In this document: positions 34,826-44,104 of the stretch, one piece after another
Layout: each line of letters opens with the position of its first letter
Numbering within the stretch: position 1 is the stretch's first letter
The notes under the pieces: generated by a model
The model's input: only the letters and a program-made list of their open reading frames with translations
Databases searched by the model: none
What the model was told of the DNA's origin: nothing
Position numbers and translations under genes: made by a program
Origin: Paenibacillus woosongensis
GTDB taxonomy: Bacteria > Bacillota > Bacilli > Paenibacillales > Paenibacillaceae
NCBI RefSeq assembly: GCF_009725165.1
Contig: NZ_WNZW01000003.1
Location: 310,001 to 374,000 of the forward strand
Length of the DNA: 64,000 bases
Reading direction: 5' to 3'

Positions 34826-35851
34826 ATGTTAAAGAAATCAACGTTACTAGTTATAGCGTTGGGGGTGATGCTTGGTCTATCCGCGTGTGGAGCCAAGGAA
34901 GAGGCGCAGCCGGCTGACGCAGGTACAACCCATCAGCAAACGGAGAATTCCGCTTCTTCTGCCGGCAATTCCGCGAACAAGGACGGGCATGCATCGGCTG
35001 AGACAAGAACGATCAAATATTTGGGTCAGGAATACAAGGTGCCGGCCGAGGTCAAGAAAATCGTCATTACCGGTTCGGTAGAGTCGATGGAGGATGCTCT
35101 CGTACTCAAAGTTAAACCGGCGGGCGCGATGACGATGGGAGGTTCTTTCGAGCCGTTATTTGCGGAAATTACTGCAGAAGCAGTCGCGATTGGGGAGAAG
35201 ACGCAGCCGAATGTTGAAACGATTCTGAAGCTGGCGCCGGACGTTATTTTGGCCAGTACAAAGTTTCCCGCTGAGACGTTGGAGAAGCTGGGCAAGGTCG
35301 GCCTGACGATTCCTGTCTCCCATATTTCTACGGACTGGGAAGCAAATTTGAAGCTGCTTGCTGAACTTGCAGGCGAGGAAGAGCAAGCGGATCAATTACT
35401 TGCATCGTACAAGCAAGAGGCCGCTGAATTGAAGGAGGCAATCGAACCAGCCCTTAAGAATAAAAGTGTGCTAATGATCCGGCTGCGTGCCGGCAGTATG
35501 ATGATCTATCCGGAGGATGTTTTCTTTAATCCATCGCTTTACGGAGATCTGGGGGCGAATGTACCGGAGGAAGTGAAGCAGGCGAAGGCGCAGCAAATGA
35601 TTTCACTGGAGAAGCTGTCTGAGATGAATCCGGATTACCTGTTCGTCCAATTCTCAGAGGCAGAGAACAAGGACACGCCAAAAGCGCTGGAAGAACTGGA
35701 GAGCAACCCGATCTGGAGCAGCATCAATGCGGTGAAAAACGGCAATCTGTTCGTGAACATGGTTGATCCGAGCGCTCAAGGCGGAACGGCTTACAGCAAA
35801 ATTGCGTTTTTGGAAGCCATCAAGAACAGCAAATTAGCTGAAGCGAAGTGA
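34826..35851 (+). CDS. iron-siderophore ABC transporter substrate-binding lipoprotein (FeuA-like)
   Basis: A 341-residue class III binding protein with signal peptide ending at Cys21 (LGLSAC), then a low-complexity Gln/Ser/Asn linker. It carries ETRTIKYLGQEYKVPAEVKK, TILKLAPDVILAS and a C-lobe ending NAVKNGNLFVNM. ATG 34826 is preferred to ATG 34808 because AGGGGAG lies between them, 8 bases before 34826. It overlaps the permease gene by 4 bases and starts a four-gene iron operon that resembles B. subtilis feuABC-besA. Confidence 0.9.
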   Translation: MLKKSTLLVIALGVMLGLSACGAKEEAQPADAGTTHQQTENSASSAGNSANKDGHASAETRTIKYLGQEYKVPAEVKKIVITGSVESMEDALVLKVKPAGAMTMGGSFEPLFAEITAEAVAIGEKTQPNVETILKLAPDVILASTKFPAETLEKLGKVGLTIPVSHISTDWEANLKLLAELAGEEEQADQLLASYKQEAAELKEAIEPALKNKSVLMIRLRAGSMMIYPEDVFFNPSLYGDLGANVPEEVKQAKAQQMISLEKLSEMNPDYLFVQFSEAENKDTPKALEELESNPIWSSINAVKNGNLFVNMVDPSAQGGTAYSKIAFLEAIKNSKLAEAK

Positions 35852-36870
35852 CGGAGACGGGTATGCGGGCAAGGCATTGCACAGCTGTCCTGATCCTAGG
35901 GAGCTCTCCGTTTCTAATCGTGTTTACGATTGTGATATCCGTGATATATGGCGCAAAGAACATCGATATAAGTACGATTCGAGAAGCGCTGTTTCATTTC
36001 GATGCAGGGAATGTGAATCACCAAATCATCATTCATTCCCGATTGCCTAGAGCTGTAGGGGCACTGCTCATTGGAGCTTTTCTCGCCATATCCGGGGCAT
36101 TAATGCAGGGGATGACAAGAAATTATCTTGCATCCCCTTCTATTATGGGCGTCTCGGACGGTTCGGCATTTGCCATCACGCTCTGTATGGTATTTATGCC
36201 GGATTCTAACTCGGCGGAAATGATCCTGTATTCCTTCATGGGCTCGGCGCTCAGCATCGTGATCGTCTTTGGGCTTGCCTCGCTGCTCCCCGGCGGATTG
36301 TCGCCGGTACACATGGCGATTCTGGGTACGATTATCGGCACGTTTCTGAGCAGCTTATCCGCGGCGATGGCAGCTTATTTTCAAATTTCACAGAATATCA
36401 GCTTCTGGTACAATGCCCGGCTGCATCAATTGAACCCGGAGCTGATCAAACTGGCGATACCGTTTGCCGTCATAGGCATTGTGCTGGCCATTTGGCTGTC
36501 CAAGTCCATCACCGTACTGAGCCTCGGTGAAGAAATTGCCCTTAGTCTCGGACAAAAAACGAAGCTGATTAAATTCGCGGCCATGCTAACCGTCGTCATT
36601 CTAACGGGAATCTCAGTAGCTCTAGCGGGCAAAATCGGATTCGTCGGTTTGATTGTGCCTCATATCGTCCGTTTTCTGACCGGTGTAAATTACAAGTGGA
36701 TCATTCCTTGCTCCGGCATCGTCGGAGCGCTGTTTCTGGCGCTTTGCGACGTACTTAGCCGTTTTTTGAATTATCCCTATGAAATGCCGATTGGCGTAGT
36801 TACGTCCCTGCTTGGTGTTCCTTTTTTCCTTTATTTAATTCGATCCAGGGGGGATGGGAAGCGTGCATAG
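35848..36870 (+). CDS. FecCD family iron-siderophore ABC permease
   Basis: A 340-residue BtuC-fold membrane subunit with about nine or ten helices. Family motifs are RLPRAVGALLIGAFLAISGA then LMQGMTRNYLASPSIMGVS, and GKIGFVGLIVPHIVRFLTG near residue 255. GTG 35848 overlaps the preceding stop; ATG 35863 is an alternative with GGAG 6 bases upstream. It forms a heterodimer with the next gene product. Confidence 0.92.
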   Translation: MTETGMRARHCTAVLILGSSPFLIVFTIVISVIYGAKNIDISTIREALFHFDAGNVNHQIIIHSRLPRAVGALLIGAFLAISGALMQGMTRNYLASPSIMGVSDGSAFAITLCMVFMPDSNSAEMILYSFMGSALSIVIVFGLASLLPGGLSPVHMAILGTIIGTFLSSLSAAMAAYFQISQNISFWYNARLHQLNPELIKLAIPFAVIGIVLAIWLSKSITVLSLGEEIALSLGQKTKLIKFAAMLTVVILTGISVALAGKIGFVGLIVPHIVRFLTGVNYKWIIPCSGIVGALFLALCDVLSRFLNYPYEMPIGVVTSLLGVPFFLYLIRSRGDGKRA

Positions 36871-37897
36871 ATCAAGGAATCTACGTTTTGCCGGGGTGTT
36901 TATAATTGGACTTGCCCTGGTTCTCACTGCGGCGTATATCAGCCTGACGAACGGCACCTTCGATATCGGAATCCGGGATGTTGTCCGGACGCTGCTGCGC
37001 ATTCACCCCGAGCCGGAGCACGATTTGGTTATTTTTGAGTTTCGGCTGCCGCGGATCGTTATTGCGCTGCTTGTTGGGGCTGGGTTAGGGTTGGCTGGAG
37101 CCGTCATTCAGAGTATTACCCGCAATGGATTGGCCGATCCCGGCATTTTGGGGATTAATTCGGGCGCAGGGGCGGCCATGGTTATTTTCCTCTTTTTCTA
37201 TCAAGGACAAATCCGGGGGGACGTGTGGCTATCTATTCTGGCGATGCCGCTTTTTGGCTTGGCAGGCGGGCTGATCGCTGCGATGCTGATTTACATCTTC
37301 TCTTGGAAAAATGGCCGGCTGGAGCCGCAGCGGCTGCTGCTTACCGGCATTGCGATCGGCTCGGGCTTAAGCGCCATTTCTCTGTACCTGACTTTGAAAA
37401 TGAACCCTGGCGATTTTGAAATGGCCGCGGTCTGGAATATGGGCAGCATTTATAACGCCAACTGGAAATATATCATTTCCATGCTTCCCTGGCTTCTGCT
37501 TCTCGGACCGCTCATTGTGTGGAAGTCGTACATGCTCGATTTGTTCCAGCTGGATGAAGACAGCATAATTAGCGTGGGGATTGCCTCGGAAAAAGAAAAA
37601 GCCTTGCTCTTGCTGTGCAGCATCGGCATTGTCAGCGCCTGCGTGTCCGTCTCGGGCGGGGTCGGCTTTGTCGGATTGATGGCCCCGCATATTGCAAGGC
37701 GCCTTGTTGGCCAGGCGCACCGGCATATGCTGCCGGTTTGCGGCATAGTGGGGGCGCTGCTGGTCATGCTGGCGGATTATATCGGCAGGACGGCATTTGC
37801 TCCGTCGGAACTGCCAGTAGGCGTCGTTATAGCCTTGCTTGGCGTGCCTTATTTCATCTTTCTGCTCTACAGAGCCAAAGGCCGGGGCATAGCTTGA
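36854..37897 (+). CDS. FecCD family iron-siderophore ABC permease
   Basis: The 347-residue second permease has the motifs RLPRIVIALLVGAGLGLAGA and GLADPGILGINSGAGAAMVI, and later GGVGFVGLMAPHIARRLVG. It overlaps the previous gene by 17 bases. ATG 36854 is used; GTG 36863 would place the GGGGGG ribosome site at a better distance. No ATPase gene follows; B. subtilis FeuBC uses the unlinked ATPase YusV, and the same is likely here. Confidence 0.92.
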   Translation: MGSVHRSRNLRFAGVFIIGLALVLTAAYISLTNGTFDIGIRDVVRTLLRIHPEPEHDLVIFEFRLPRIVIALLVGAGLGLAGAVIQSITRNGLADPGILGINSGAGAAMVIFLFFYQGQIRGDVWLSILAMPLFGLAGGLIAAMLIYIFSWKNGRLEPQRLLLTGIAIGSGLSAISLYLTLKMNPGDFEMAAVWNMGSIYNANWKYIISMLPWLLLLGPLIVWKSYMLDLFQLDEDSIISVGIASEKEKALLLLCSIGIVSACVSVSGGVGFVGLMAPHIARRLVGQAHRHMLPVCGIVGALLVMLADYIGRTAFAPSELPVGVVIALLGVPYFIFLLYRAKGRGIA

Positions 37898-37960
37898 ATG
37901 TGACTCAGCCGCAGGAGCTAACGAGTTGCTCTAGATCAATGAAAAAGGAGAGTGGTTTCG

Positions 37961-38824
37961 TTGAAAAATATTAACCAGTCGTTTACGTTGCCGAATACGC
38001 AGTATTGGGATATGCGCTCAACGGCAGCGAACCGCGATTATCGCATTTTTGCCTTTAAGCCGGAGGAAGCGCCGCCTCCAGGCGGCTATCCGGTCATCTA
38101 TTTGCTAGACGGAAATGCGCTATTTGCTACTATGGTGGATGCTGTCCGAGCACAATCCCGTGTACAGAAAAAAACCGGTGTGTCTCCCGCTGTTGTGATC
38201 GGCATTGGCTATCCAAGCGATGCGTTATTTGATCCTGCGCGCTACTATGATTACACGATGCCGACGCAGCCTGATCAGATCATTCCTGGACCGGAGGGCA
38301 AGCCTTGGCCGGAGCTGGGCGGCGTCGATGAGTTCATTGAGTTCATCGAGCAGGATCTGAAGCCGGAGGTGGAACGTCAATTTCCCATTGATGGCGGCAG
38401 ACAGGCCGTACTGGGGCATTCCCTTGGCGGCTTGTTCGTGCTGCAGGCTCTGTTCGATCATCCGCATTTATTTCAGAATTATATTGCGGGCAGTCCCTCG
38501 ATTCATTGGAACAAGTCCTATATGGCTGAAGCGGAGCAGAGATTTGTATCCCGTATGGGGCAGGGAGATAGGCAGGGGGATAGCTCAAGGACGCCCAAAA
38601 AGCTGAGCTTGCTGATTACAGCAGGGCAGCTGGAGCAGTCACATCCCAGCCGAATGGTCGAGAACGCGAACGGGCTCGCTGATCGACTGGGAAAGCTAGC
38701 TGAGCAGGGATCTGAGCTGCGCGTGGAATATTGCGAGTTTGCCGGGGAGAGCCACATCTCGGTGCTGCCCGCCTTGATCAGCCGTGCGGTCCGCTTTGCG
38801 CTTGTTGAAGCAGCAAACGGCTAG
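37961..38824 (+). CDS. alpha/beta hydrolase, probable ferric-siderophore esterase (BesA/IroE-like)
   Basis: A 287-residue esterase-D/IroE-type hydrolase with nucleophile Ser in GHSLGGLFVL (about residue 156) and likely catalytic His in ESHISVLPALI near the end. YPVIYLLDGNALFATM is typical of the Fes/BesA group. BesA cleaves the trilactone of ferric bacillibactin in the cytoplasm to free iron. No signal peptide, in line with that. The start is taken as TTG 37961, 10 bases after AAGGAG; GTG 37952 is too close to the site. Siderophore identity is not proven. Confidence 0.82.
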   Translation: MKNINQSFTLPNTQYWDMRSTAANRDYRIFAFKPEEAPPPGGYPVIYLLDGNALFATMVDAVRAQSRVQKKTGVSPAVVIGIGYPSDALFDPARYYDYTMPTQPDQIIPGPEGKPWPELGGVDEFIEFIEQDLKPEVERQFPIDGGRQAVLGHSLGGLFVLQALFDHPHLFQNYIAGSPSIHWNKSYMAEAEQRFVSRMGQGDRQGDSSRTPKKLSLLITAGQLEQSHPSRMVENANGLADRLGKLAEQGSELRVEYCEFAGESHISVLPALISRAVRFALVEAANG

Positions 38825-38888
38825 CTGAGGTATGCCAACATGTGAAAGCAGCTTCTATCTGTACAAAAGCGATTTTCGCAAATGTGTA

Positions 38889-38917
38889 TTGTAGCTTCGA
38901 GCAACGTGGGTTACAAT
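38889..38917 (+). promoter_or_regulatory. sigma-A promoter of the ABC exporter gene
   Basis: TTGTAG (38889-38894), 17-bp spacer, TACAAT (38912-38917), about 115 bp before ATG 39031. Confidence 0.6.
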
Positions 38918-39030
38918 GGCATTAATATTTGGCCGTCACCTCCTGGTTTGAGGGAGAGGAACGGCCATTCCGGCATTTCCAGCCTAGCTGCTGTGAAAAA
39001 AATAAAATAGAGAGGGGCTGGAATGAACCA

Positions 39031-40770
39031 ATGAGTATGATGATTCGCCGTTTTTTCGCTTACTACCGGCCCTATAAGGGCTTGTTCCTGCTTGATTTCG
39101 GCTGCGCCTTGATCGCCGGCCTGCTGGAGCTGGGTTTTCCTTTGGTCGTAAACCGGTTTGTGGATGATTTACTGCCCAATGAAGAATGGAATCTGATCGT
39201 ATGGGCATCACTGGGATTGCTGGCATTATATCTATTAAATACGGCTCTGATGTATATCGTCAATTACTGGGGGCATATGCTCGGGATAAATATCGAGACG
39301 GATATGCGCAAGAAGCTATTTGATCATATTCAGAAACTAAGCTTCCGATTTTTCGATAACACAAAGACAGGGCATCTGATGTCGAGGCTGACGAACGACA
39401 TGATGCAAATTGGCGAGATGGCTCACCATGGACCCGAGGACCTGTTCATAGCCGTCATGACGCTGGCTGGCTCTTTCACGCTCATGCTTACGATTAACTG
39501 GAAGCTGGCGGTTCTCACCTTTGTTGTCGTTCCCGTCATCATTTGGCTTGTCGTGTATTTTAACGGCAAAATGACCAAGGCGATTCATCAGCTCTTCACC
39601 GACGTCGGCGATTTTAACGCGCGTGTCGAAGATAACGTCGGCGGTATTCGCGTCGTTCAGGCGTTTGCGAACGAAGAGCATGAGAAGGAAAGATTCGCTG
39701 TGAATAACGGCCGGTTCCGTCTGACGAAGTTGTTCTCCTATAAGCTAATCGCCAAGAACAGTGCCATCAGTTACATGATGATGCGTCTGGTGACGCTGTT
39801 TGTCATGGTTTGCGGTACGTGGTTCGTCATTCGCGGCCAGTTGTCCTACGGCGAGTTTGTCGGCTTCCTGCTGTTGACGAACGTCTTCTTCCGGCCGATT
39901 GAGAAAATCAATGCGATCATCGAGAGCTACCCGCAAGGCTTCGCGGGCTTTAAGCGCTATGTCGAGCTGCTCGATACCGAACCGGATATTGCGGATAGGC
40001 CGGATGCCGTGGAGATTGGCGAACTGCGGAGGGAGATCCGCTATGAGGGTGTGTCCTTCGGATACGATAGCGAATCGTCTGTTCTGAGCAATATTAACCT
40101 GACGATTCGTCAAGGCGAGACAGTGGCCTTTGTCGGCCCGTCTGGTGCCGGCAAGACGACATTGTGCAGCCTGCTGCCGCGTTTCTATGAAGTGCAGTCA
40201 GGAGCGATTACAATAGACGGCGTAGACATTCGGGACATCAAGATGCAGTCGCTGCGCCATCAGATCGGGATCGTGCAGCAGGATGTGTATTTATTTGCAG
40301 GAACGATTCGCGAAAATATATTATACGGCAAGCTGAACGCATCGGAAGAGGAGATCTGGGAGGCGGCGCGCCGGGCCCGTCTGGATGAATTTATCCGATC
40401 CCAGCCTGACGGCATGGAGACGGTTATCGGTGAACGAGGCGTGAAGCTGTCCGGCGGACAGAAGCAGCGTCTCGCGATCGCGCGGATGTTCCTCAAGAAC
40501 CCGCCGATTCTTATTCTGGATGAAGCGACCTCTGCGCTGGATACGGAGACGGAGCAGGTCATTCAGCAATCACTGGCCGAATTGTCTGCAGGCCGTACGA
40601 CGCTCGTAATCGCCCACCGGCTGGCAACGATCAAAAATGCTGACCGTATCGTCGTCGTCAACGAGGAGGGTATTGCCGAGCAGGGAACGCATGAGGAGCT
40701 GCTCGCAGCTCGCGGCCCGTACAGCCGTTTGCATCAAGCGCAGTTTCAAAGCGCGGTCGGAGCTCTGTAA
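39031..40770 (+). CDS. ABC transporter fused permease/ATPase (multidrug exporter type)
   Basis: A 579-residue half-transporter with six membrane helices (about 15-300, with LSFRFFDNTKTGHLMSRLTN as coupling helix) and a nucleotide-binding domain. Walker A GPSGAGKTT lies near 369, LSGGQKQR near 473, Walker B ILILDEATSALD near 493 and the H-loop in IAHRLAT. It probably acts as a homodimer. Relatives are B. subtilis YfiB/YfiC, YknU and YgaD; the substrate is unknown, and drug, lipid or peptide are all possible. The frame is open upstream to 38929, but ATG 39031 begins the normal MSMMIRRFFAYYRPYKG start. Confidence 0.9.
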   Translation: MSMMIRRFFAYYRPYKGLFLLDFGCALIAGLLELGFPLVVNRFVDDLLPNEEWNLIVWASLGLLALYLLNTALMYIVNYWGHMLGINIETDMRKKLFDHIQKLSFRFFDNTKTGHLMSRLTNDMMQIGEMAHHGPEDLFIAVMTLAGSFTLMLTINWKLAVLTFVVVPVIIWLVVYFNGKMTKAIHQLFTDVGDFNARVEDNVGGIRVVQAFANEEHEKERFAVNNGRFRLTKLFSYKLIAKNSAISYMMMRLVTLFVMVCGTWFVIRGQLSYGEFVGFLLLTNVFFRPIEKINAIIESYPQGFAGFKRYVELLDTEPDIADRPDAVEIGELRREIRYEGVSFGYDSESSVLSNINLTIRQGETVAFVGPSGAGKTTLCSLLPRFYEVQSGAITIDGVDIRDIKMQSLRHQIGIVQQDVYLFAGTIRENILYGKLNASEEEIWEAARRARLDEFIRSQPDGMETVIGERGVKLSGGQKQRLAIARMFLKNPPILILDEATSALDTETEQVIQQSLAELSAGRTTLVIAHRLATIKNADRIVVVNEEGIAEQGTHEELLAARGPYSRLHQAQFQSAVGAL

Positions 40771-40821
40771 TGCGGCTTAGCTAGGTAAGCATGCTATACC
40801 GCACCAACTATATTGGATATG

Positions 40822-40854
40822 AAGAATCCGCATTGGAGGCGGATTCTTTTTTTT
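40822..40854 (+). terminator. terminator after the ABC exporter gene
   Basis: AAGAATCCGC (40822-40831) pairs with GCGGATTCTT (40839-40848), ending in a run of ten T residues. Confidence 0.9.
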
Positions 40855-41006
40855 GCGATGGAGGCTTACATAAAGTTCTTGAGAAGCGAATCGGAATGTC
40901 TTCGCCTACCCTTTCATACGAATATTATTGGCCCGTTGAACGAAACCGGTACTCTCGGCGTATTATCTATGATTTGCCATTATAACTAGGATTGAGAGGG
41001 AGAGAG

Positions 41007-43112
41007 ATGAACAAGAAAGGACGTATCGCCGTATCGATCATGCTTGCCGCAAGCCTGCTCATGCCGATGGGAAGTGTGGCAGCAGACAGTGGAATCGGGT
41101 CAGAGTATGAGAGCTCCAAACAGCATTTCAGCCGGGAATACAAGGTTACTAGAGATACTGCTTCCAAGAAGGCTAAGCTGCTGGTAGAATCCTATGACAC
41201 AAACAGTGTGCAGTATGCGCTGATCGATCAGGGGGACATCGTGATTTCCGGGGTAGCCAGCAAAGATGCGGGGAAGGGAAAGGATGAGATATCCGCCTCG
41301 ACGATGTATGGCATCGGGTCCACCAGCAAAATGTTTGCCGCCGCTGCAGTTATGAAGCTAGTTGATGAGGGCAAGGTAGATTTGGACGTTCCCGTCGTCA
41401 ACTACATACCGGATTTCAAAATGAAAGACCCGCGCTTTAAGCAAATCACGCCGCGCATGCTGCTGAATCACTCCTCCGGGCTGCAGGGGGGCGCCCTTAG
41501 CAACACGTTTTTGTTCGAGGATAACGACACTTATGCGCATGATCAGTTATTGACACAGCTTGCCGAGCAGAATTTGAAAGCTGACCCGGGCGCATTCTCG
41601 GTATATTGCAATGACGGCTTTACGCTGGCTGAAATTTTAGTAGAGCGTGTCAGCGGGCTCAGCTTCACGGATTATATCCACACCGCCTTTACAAAGCCGT
41701 TAAACATGAAGCATACGAAAACGCCTCAGGATCATGTTAAAACAAGCCAGTCGGCACCGTTATACTTTCCGGTATATCCGGGGCGGCTCCCCAATGAAAC
41801 TGTCAATGTCATCGGCTCGGGCGGTATTTATTCTACAGCGGAGGACTTGGCAAAATTCTCGCAAATATTTACGGGTCAGGTCGATTCAATCATCAGTAAA
41901 AAATCGGCCAATGCGATGCAGCAGGAAGAATACAGAAGAGGATTGTGGCCTAAGGAAGCGGATTCGGCGTTTGGGTTCGGGCTTGGCTGGGACACGGTAA
42001 ATATGTTCCCGTTCAGCGAATATGGCATTCAGGCGCTGTCCAAGGGTGGTGACACGATACTGTACCATGCTTCCCTTGTGGTGCTTCCAGAGCATAATAT
42101 GGCTGCCGCCGTGCTCTCCTCAGGCGGGAGCAGCATGACAGATCAATTGCTTGCCAATGAAATCCTCCTTAGCGCGCTTCACGAAAAAGGTGTTATTTCT
42201 GAACTGAAGCCGGAGAAATCACATGGAATCCCCCTCAAGGCGGCCATGCCGAAAGAGGCTGCTGAGCATGCCGGCATCTACGGAGTGAGCAACGCACTAA
42301 TGAAAGTGGACATTACCAAAGATAGCGAAATGATTGTATCTGTACTTAATATACCGGATTATCCAGTCGAGAAGTATGTCTACACGGCGGATGGTTCTTT
42401 TGTCAAAGAGGATGGCACTACCCAGGCTAGTTTTGTTCGTGAACAGAACGGGCGCACCTATTTATGGCTCAGAGCCTATTCCACGCTGCCTGGGCTAGGG
42501 CAGACGGCGATATCTCATTATGCCGCCGAGAAGCTGGAGGCGCATTCCTTGCCGTCCGAGGCACAAGAGGTTTGGAAGGAAAGGGACGGGAAGAAATATT
42601 TCGCAGTTAATGAGAAGTATTCCTCTGTTCTGTATTTGGCAATGATGCCTGTCCAGACTGTGGAGATATTCCCGGAGGCGCCGAATTACTTGCTCAACCG
42701 CAAAATGATCGATGCGAACAGAGCGGTCAGCGAGCTGCAAATTCCAGCCATGGGCGGAAGGGATACGATGGATTATAATTTCTTCAGCCAGAGCGGGCTG
42801 GAGTATTTAGAAATTGGCGGAAGCTTGTTTGTTCGTGAAGAAGCCGTCAAACCGCTTTATTCCGGATCGCGTTCCTTCCTCACCATTCAAGAAGAAGGAT
42901 TTGCGAGATGGCTCTCCGTTCCCGAAGCAGCGGCGGGTAAGACGATGAAGGTAACAGTGCCCTCCAATGGTTCGTTTGCCGTCTATGATGAGCATGGGAT
43001 CTGTTTAAACTTCGAACGCGTTAGCGGCAGTAATACAGTAAACCTGCCGAACAACGGCACGATTGTATTTGCGGGCGAAAAAGGGGCAAAATTCCAGATC
43101 GAGTTGAATTGA
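41007..43112 (+). CDS. secreted serine hydrolase, class C beta-lactamase/PBP4*-like
   Basis: A 701-residue exported enzyme. A signal peptide (about 1-26, MNKKGRIAVSIMLAASLLMP then MGSVAA) ends before ADSG. The beta-lactamase class C domain (about 45-390) has Ser105-x-x-Lys108 (STSK), Tyr200-x-Asn-like YCN and a KGGD motif near residue 350. The last 300 residues form an additional region without a recognised domain. Such proteins act on D-amino-acid peptides, esters or the cell wall; the real substrate is unknown. ATG 41007 follows GAGAGGGAGAG. It stands alone between two terminators. Confidence 0.87.
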   Translation: MNKKGRIAVSIMLAASLLMPMGSVAADSGIGSEYESSKQHFSREYKVTRDTASKKAKLLVESYDTNSVQYALIDQGDIVISGVASKDAGKGKDEISASTMYGIGSTSKMFAAAAVMKLVDEGKVDLDVPVVNYIPDFKMKDPRFKQITPRMLLNHSSGLQGGALSNTFLFEDNDTYAHDQLLTQLAEQNLKADPGAFSVYCNDGFTLAEILVERVSGLSFTDYIHTAFTKPLNMKHTKTPQDHVKTSQSAPLYFPVYPGRLPNETVNVIGSGGIYSTAEDLAKFSQIFTGQVDSIISKKSANAMQQEEYRRGLWPKEADSAFGFGLGWDTVNMFPFSEYGIQALSKGGDTILYHASLVVLPEHNMAAAVLSSGGSSMTDQLLANEILLSALHEKGVISELKPEKSHGIPLKAAMPKEAAEHAGIYGVSNALMKVDITKDSEMIVSVLNIPDYPVEKYVYTADGSFVKEDGTTQASFVREQNGRTYLWLRAYSTLPGLGQTAISHYAAEKLEAHSLPSEAQEVWKERDGKKYFAVNEKYSSVLYLAMMPVQTVEIFPEAPNYLLNRKMIDANRAVSELQIPAMGGRDTMDYNFFSQSGLEYLEIGGSLFVREEAVKPLYSGSRSFLTIQEEGFARWLSVPEAAAGKTMKVTVPSNGSFAVYDEHGICLNFERVSGSNTVNLPNNGTIVFAGEKGAKFQIELN

Positions 43113-43126
43113 ATTTAAGAAATCAG

Positions 43127-43168
43127 TAAAAAGGGGCGGGCTGATCAATGATCAGCCCACCCCTTTTT
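43127..43168. terminator. bidirectional terminator between convergent genes
   Basis: AAAAGGGGCGGGCTGATC (43129-43146) pairs with GATCAGCCCACCCCTTTT (43150-43167), near perfect with a 3-base loop. It serves both the hydrolase gene and the minus-strand glycosyltransferase ending at 43168. Confidence 0.92.
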
Positions 43169-43905
43169 CATGCGTTTTTAGCAACGATCCCATTGCCTTG
43201 ATAGCTCCATTTGCGATTAAACCGGGCTTCGCTGTGCACCCAATACTGCTTGATCGCTTCCTCGCGTTCCGGATTGGGATAGTATTCATGATAAATTGTA
43301 CTGTCTGGACAGAACAGTATTTTGTAACCGCAGTAAATGGCGTTAAAGCAATAGTCCGTTTCTTCAAAATAGTGAAAATATTGTTCGTCTAATAAACCGA
43401 GTTTATCCAGTAATTTCCTCTTCAATAAAAAACAAGCTCCGTTTATTGCCAGACATTCTCTGGTTTCTTCCAAAATCCCTGGTTCATTGGGACATAAAAA
43501 GTAAGGAGAGGTCCAATCCATGTTCGTCCCGACACCGACTAATTGGTTGGAGCTATTAATTAATTTGGGAGCGACGATCGCTGTTTGTTCATCCCTCCAT
43601 AGGGCGTCTATTAGAGGCGGCAGCCAATCTTTTGTTACGAATACGTCGGGATTCATAATCACGATCGATTCTGAGGAACCGTTCACGATTCCGAGGTTAA
43701 CCGCGCTGGCGAACCCCTTGTTACGGCCGTTTTGGATCAGCTTGATATCAGGGAAGCTTTGTAAGTACTCCATAGTATCGTCCGTACTTCCGTTATCGAC
43801 AACGATGATGGCATGGTCAGATGGCGTATATGTTCTTATAGCATCAAGGCAACGCTGAATGTAAGAGGCTGAATTATAGGTTACAATCACGAGATCTGTC
43901 TGCAC
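43168..43905 (-). CDS. glycosyltransferase family 2 (rhamnosyltransferase-like)
   Basis: A 245-residue GT-A enzyme with nucleotide-binding DLVIVTYNSASYIQRCLDAI at the N-terminus, VDNGSTDDTMEYLQ, NKGFASAVNLGI, and the metal/sugar site VIMNPDVFVTKDW (NPD in place of DxD, as in RfbF/WbbL rhamnosyltransferases). EETDYCFNAIYCGYKIL near the end fits the catalytic region. Start GTG 43905. It is the outermost gene of the glycan cluster and divergent from it; 43906-44104 holds no gene. Donor and acceptor unknown. Confidence 0.88.
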   Translation of the reverse strand: MQTDLVIVTYNSASYIQRCLDAIRTYTPSDHAIIVVDNGSTDDTMEYLQSFPDIKLIQNGRNKGFASAVNLGIVNGSSESIVIMNPDVFVTKDWLPPLIDALWRDEQTAIVAPKLINSSNQLVGVGTNMDWTSPYFLCPNEPGILEETRECLAINGACFLLKRKLLDKLGLLDEQYFHYFEETDYCFNAIYCGYKILFCPDSTIYHEYYPNPEREEAIKQYWVHSEARFNRKWSYQGNGIVAKNA

Positions 43906-44104
43906 AAGATATCGCCCTTTCTGTATTCAATCTCATTAGGTTCAATATCTCCACAACATATGCGCCGGGAGCGGCAAATGATTGAGGCAGACAACCATTT
44001 TTGCTGAATAGTTGTTTTGTGCAGTAAAAGGGCAAATGCCGATGTTCCCCTTCAAACCAAGGGAATAGACTGTGAATTATATGATATTTGGAGTGTGGTG
44101 ACAG

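Noticed and set aside
40791..40985. Small frame of 64 codons between the ABC exporter and the serine hydrolase
   Set aside because: It spans the strong terminator at 40822-40854 and has no ribosome site.
44038..44045. GCCGATGT resembling a sigma-D -10 element before the glycosyltransferase operon
   Set aside because: No TAAA-type -35 at the needed 14-16 bp distance.
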